From: Limisphaerales bacterium
GTDB lineage: Bacteria; Verrucomicrobiota; Verrucomicrobiia; Limisphaerales; UBA11358
Direction of reading: 5' to 3'
Assembly (NCBI GenBank): GCA_003455565.1
Contig: DMQW01000475.1
Location: 1 to 5,364, forward strand
DNA length: 5,364 nt
Positions 4,401 to 5,364 of the stretch are shown here, piece by piece. Within the stretch, counting starts at the first letter, position 1. Every line of letters starts with the position of its first letter. The translations under genes were made by a program, and so were the position numbers. Under the pieces are notes generated by a model, which had not been told where the DNA came from, made no database searches, and was given only the letters and a program-made list of their open reading frames with translations.

Positions 4401-5147
4401 TCACTCCTTCAGTTTTTTCGATGCCTTGGCCATTTCAACCACCCATTTTTTGAATTCCTCCAGTCCCTCGGCCGGAATGATGATGGTGTTGAGGCGACCA
4501 TCTTTGTCCTCCACGATGCGCAGAAACCTTCCCAGCGCATTTTTCTTGAACTGGAAGGTGAAAGATTTGCGTTCCAACTGCATCTGTCCGTTTTTGAGGA
4601 TGTCGTCCACTGGTGGCGTCCATGGGTGCGCTTCCGTCCCGGCGGCGGCGGTCAAGGGTTGTTCGTTCGCAGCCTTGAGCATTTCATCCACCAGATTCTT
4701 AAATGTTTCCAGTCCGCTGGCCGGAATGATGAGGTCATTGGAGCGGCCACCAGTCGTTTCGATAATGCGCAAAAACCGCCCGCGCGGATCCTGCTCCAGC
4801 ACGAAGGTAAAGCTCTTGCGTTCGACCTGCACCTGTTCGGTTTTGAGAGTGTGCTTGGCATCGGGGCTTGCCGCTGGCGGTGGTTCGTTGGCAGCCTGGA
4901 GCATTTTGTCCAGCATCTGTTTGAAGGCTTCCAGCCCGGAGTCTGGAATGATGAGGCAACCAAAGGCATCCCCGGTCTTTTCAGTGATGCGCAAAAACCG
5001 CCCACGCGGGTTTTGCTTGAGCATGAACACAAAGCTCGTGTGCTCGATCTCCACCTGTCCGTATTTGAGGGTGTCTTCCTGAACCGGTGGTCGGGGTTGC
5101 ATTGGAGGCCGGTATCCGTAAGGCGATGGTCGTTCGTTTGAAATCAT
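4401..5147 (-). CDS. Triple PUR-repeat (Pur-alpha-like) nucleic-acid-binding protein
   Basis: This 248-residue protein contains three tandem copies of an approximately 63-residue module at residues 26-88, 100-162 and 183-245. Each has the PUR layout: a strand ending SF(V/T)F, an (N/D)P/A-x-GRFLRI hairpin, a polar turn, an (L/I)IIP strand, then a helix beginning GLE-x-FK. The core E-x-D-PRGRFLRI-x-E closely parallels the KQNAKGRFLKIAE core of animal Pur-alpha. PUR domains bind purine-rich single-stranded DNA or RNA as pairs of repeats. By eye repeats 1 and 2 share about 39 of 63 residues, and repeats 2 and 3 about 35. The N-terminus (1-25) is rich in Pro, Tyr and Arg, the linkers are Pro/Ala-rich, and the C-terminus is lysine-rich (KASKKLKE). 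There is no signal peptide or membrane segment, so it should be cytoplasmic. The ATG at 5147 is chosen; the frame is open 44 codons further up (to 5279), but that part lacks PUR similarity and crosses A/T-rich leader DNA. It is a stand-alone gene. DNA/RNA binding is inferred from the fold. Confidence 0.8.
   Translation of the reverse strand: MISNERPSPYGYRPPMQPRPPVQEDTLKYGQVEIEHTSFVFMLKQNPRGRFLRITEKTGDAFGCLIIPDSGLEAFKQMLDKMLQAANEPPPAASPDAKHTLKTEQVQVERKSFTFVLEQDPRGRFLRIIETTGGRSNDLIIPASGLETFKNLVDEMLKAANEQPLTAAAGTEAHPWTPPVDDILKNGQMQLERKSFTFQFKKNALGRFLRIVEDKDGRLNTIIIPAEGLEEFKKWVVEMAKASKKLKE
4413..5072 (-). repeat. Three tandem PUR-module coding repeats
   Basis: The units lie at 4884-5072 (repeat 1), 4662-4850 (repeat 2) and 4413-4601 (repeat 3), all 189 bp long and separated by 33- and 60-bp Pro/Ala-rich linkers. 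Similarity is visible in the DNA: on the plus strand repeats 1 and 2 share the 17-mer ATGCGCAAAAACCGCCC, and repeats 2 and 3 share GGCCGGAATGATGA. This points to duplication within this gene rather than to assembly from distant genes. Confidence 0.7.
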
Positions 5148-5296
5148 AAGTGCGTTCTTAAAAAAAATTGCAAGCCAGTGCCTGCGCCCACTATTTGAAT
5201 GATTGTCGAAAAGCGTCCGCTCAATTGCAATGGAATAAATAGTCAGTGAACCAACCCGGCCAAAAGATTTGAGCCACACTCATTCCCGCCGGCATT

Positions 5297-5326
5297 AAAA
5301 AAGCGGCTCTCGTTTCCGAAGGCCGC
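5297..5326 (-). terminator. Intrinsic terminator of a leftward gene beyond the right edge
   Basis: Read on the minus strand, GCGGC (5326-5322) pairs with GCCGC (5307-5303). After one mismatch and one G-T pair, three more pairs close on a GAAA tetraloop (5316-5313). Six T follow at once (5302-5297). It points leftward and lies upstream of the PUR-repeat gene. A TAA at 5339-5341 on the minus strand, preceded by the short open frame MNSQTNS, could be the end of the gene it serves. Confidence 0.65.
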
Positions 5327-5364
5327 CAGACTGGAACTTTAAGAGTTTGTTTGAGAATTCATAC

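Noticed and set aside
4426..5141. Rightward frames of 218 and 171 codons opposite the PUR-repeat gene
   Set aside because: Their internal repetition simply mirrors the three PUR units on the other strand, and neither shows a domain of its own.
5148..5279. Forty-four-codon N-terminal extension of the PUR-repeat protein
   Set aside because: The added residues lack PUR similarity and are encoded by A/T-rich leader DNA containing a run of eight T (minus strand) just before the chosen ATG. The compact 248-residue form is more likely.

Overview
The window looks like a chromosomal stretch from a moderately GC-rich, Gram-negative soil or freshwater bacterium, most likely a verrucomicrobial lineage (Pedosphaera/Limisphaerales-like). 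This placement is inference. It rests on the combination of a Gfo/Idh/MocA oxidoreductase, an exported DUF1080 (3-keto-disaccharide hydrolase) protein and an exported ThuA-like protein in one operon, on A-rich gene leaders without Shine-Dalgarno sequences, and on intergenic DNA full of short palindromic elements. No rRNA, tRNA, CRISPR array or complete transposase gene is visible.

Layout. Positions 1-350 hold no convincing gene. They carry a REP-like hairpin repeat (42-87) and two copies, in opposite orientation, of a second short palindromic repeat (139-168 and 221-251). A small leftward reading frame of unknown function (351-548, possibly a remnant) follows. Positions 684-3622 are a compact rightward operon of three genes: a cytoplasmic Gfo/Idh/MocA dehydrogenase, a secreted DUF1080 protein and a secreted ThuA-like protein. 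A possible promoter lies at 634-662 and a very strong 14-bp-stem terminator at 3640-3673. Positions 3674-4400 are a graveyard: a hairpin at 3711-3751, the wreck of a DNA methyltransferase gene (3805-4104) whose catalytic core has been replaced by a 79-bp hairpin element (3917-3995), an 80-bp near-perfect inverted-repeat element (4162-4241), and a second REP-like hairpin (4338-4375). Positions 4401-5147 encode, leftward, a 248-residue protein made of three tandem PUR (Pur-alpha-like) nucleic-acid-binding repeats. A leftward terminator (5297-5326) separates it from a gene beyond the right edge.

How the genes may work together. The three operon genes fit the oxidative (3-keto) route of glycoside breakdown: a Gfo/Idh/MocA enzyme oxidises a sugar ring hydroxyl to a ketone, a DUF1080 enzyme cleaves the keto-glycoside, and ThuA-family proteins are associated with keto-disaccharide (trehalose/sucrose-type) metabolism. 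Here the dehydrogenase has no export signal while its two partners do, so either the intermediate crosses the inner membrane or the proteins act on separate pools. The PUR gene is unrelated to the operon. It is the most unusual item in the window, because the bacterial PUR proteins I know of carry a single repeat and the three-repeat arrangement is the one known from eukaryotic Pur-alpha.
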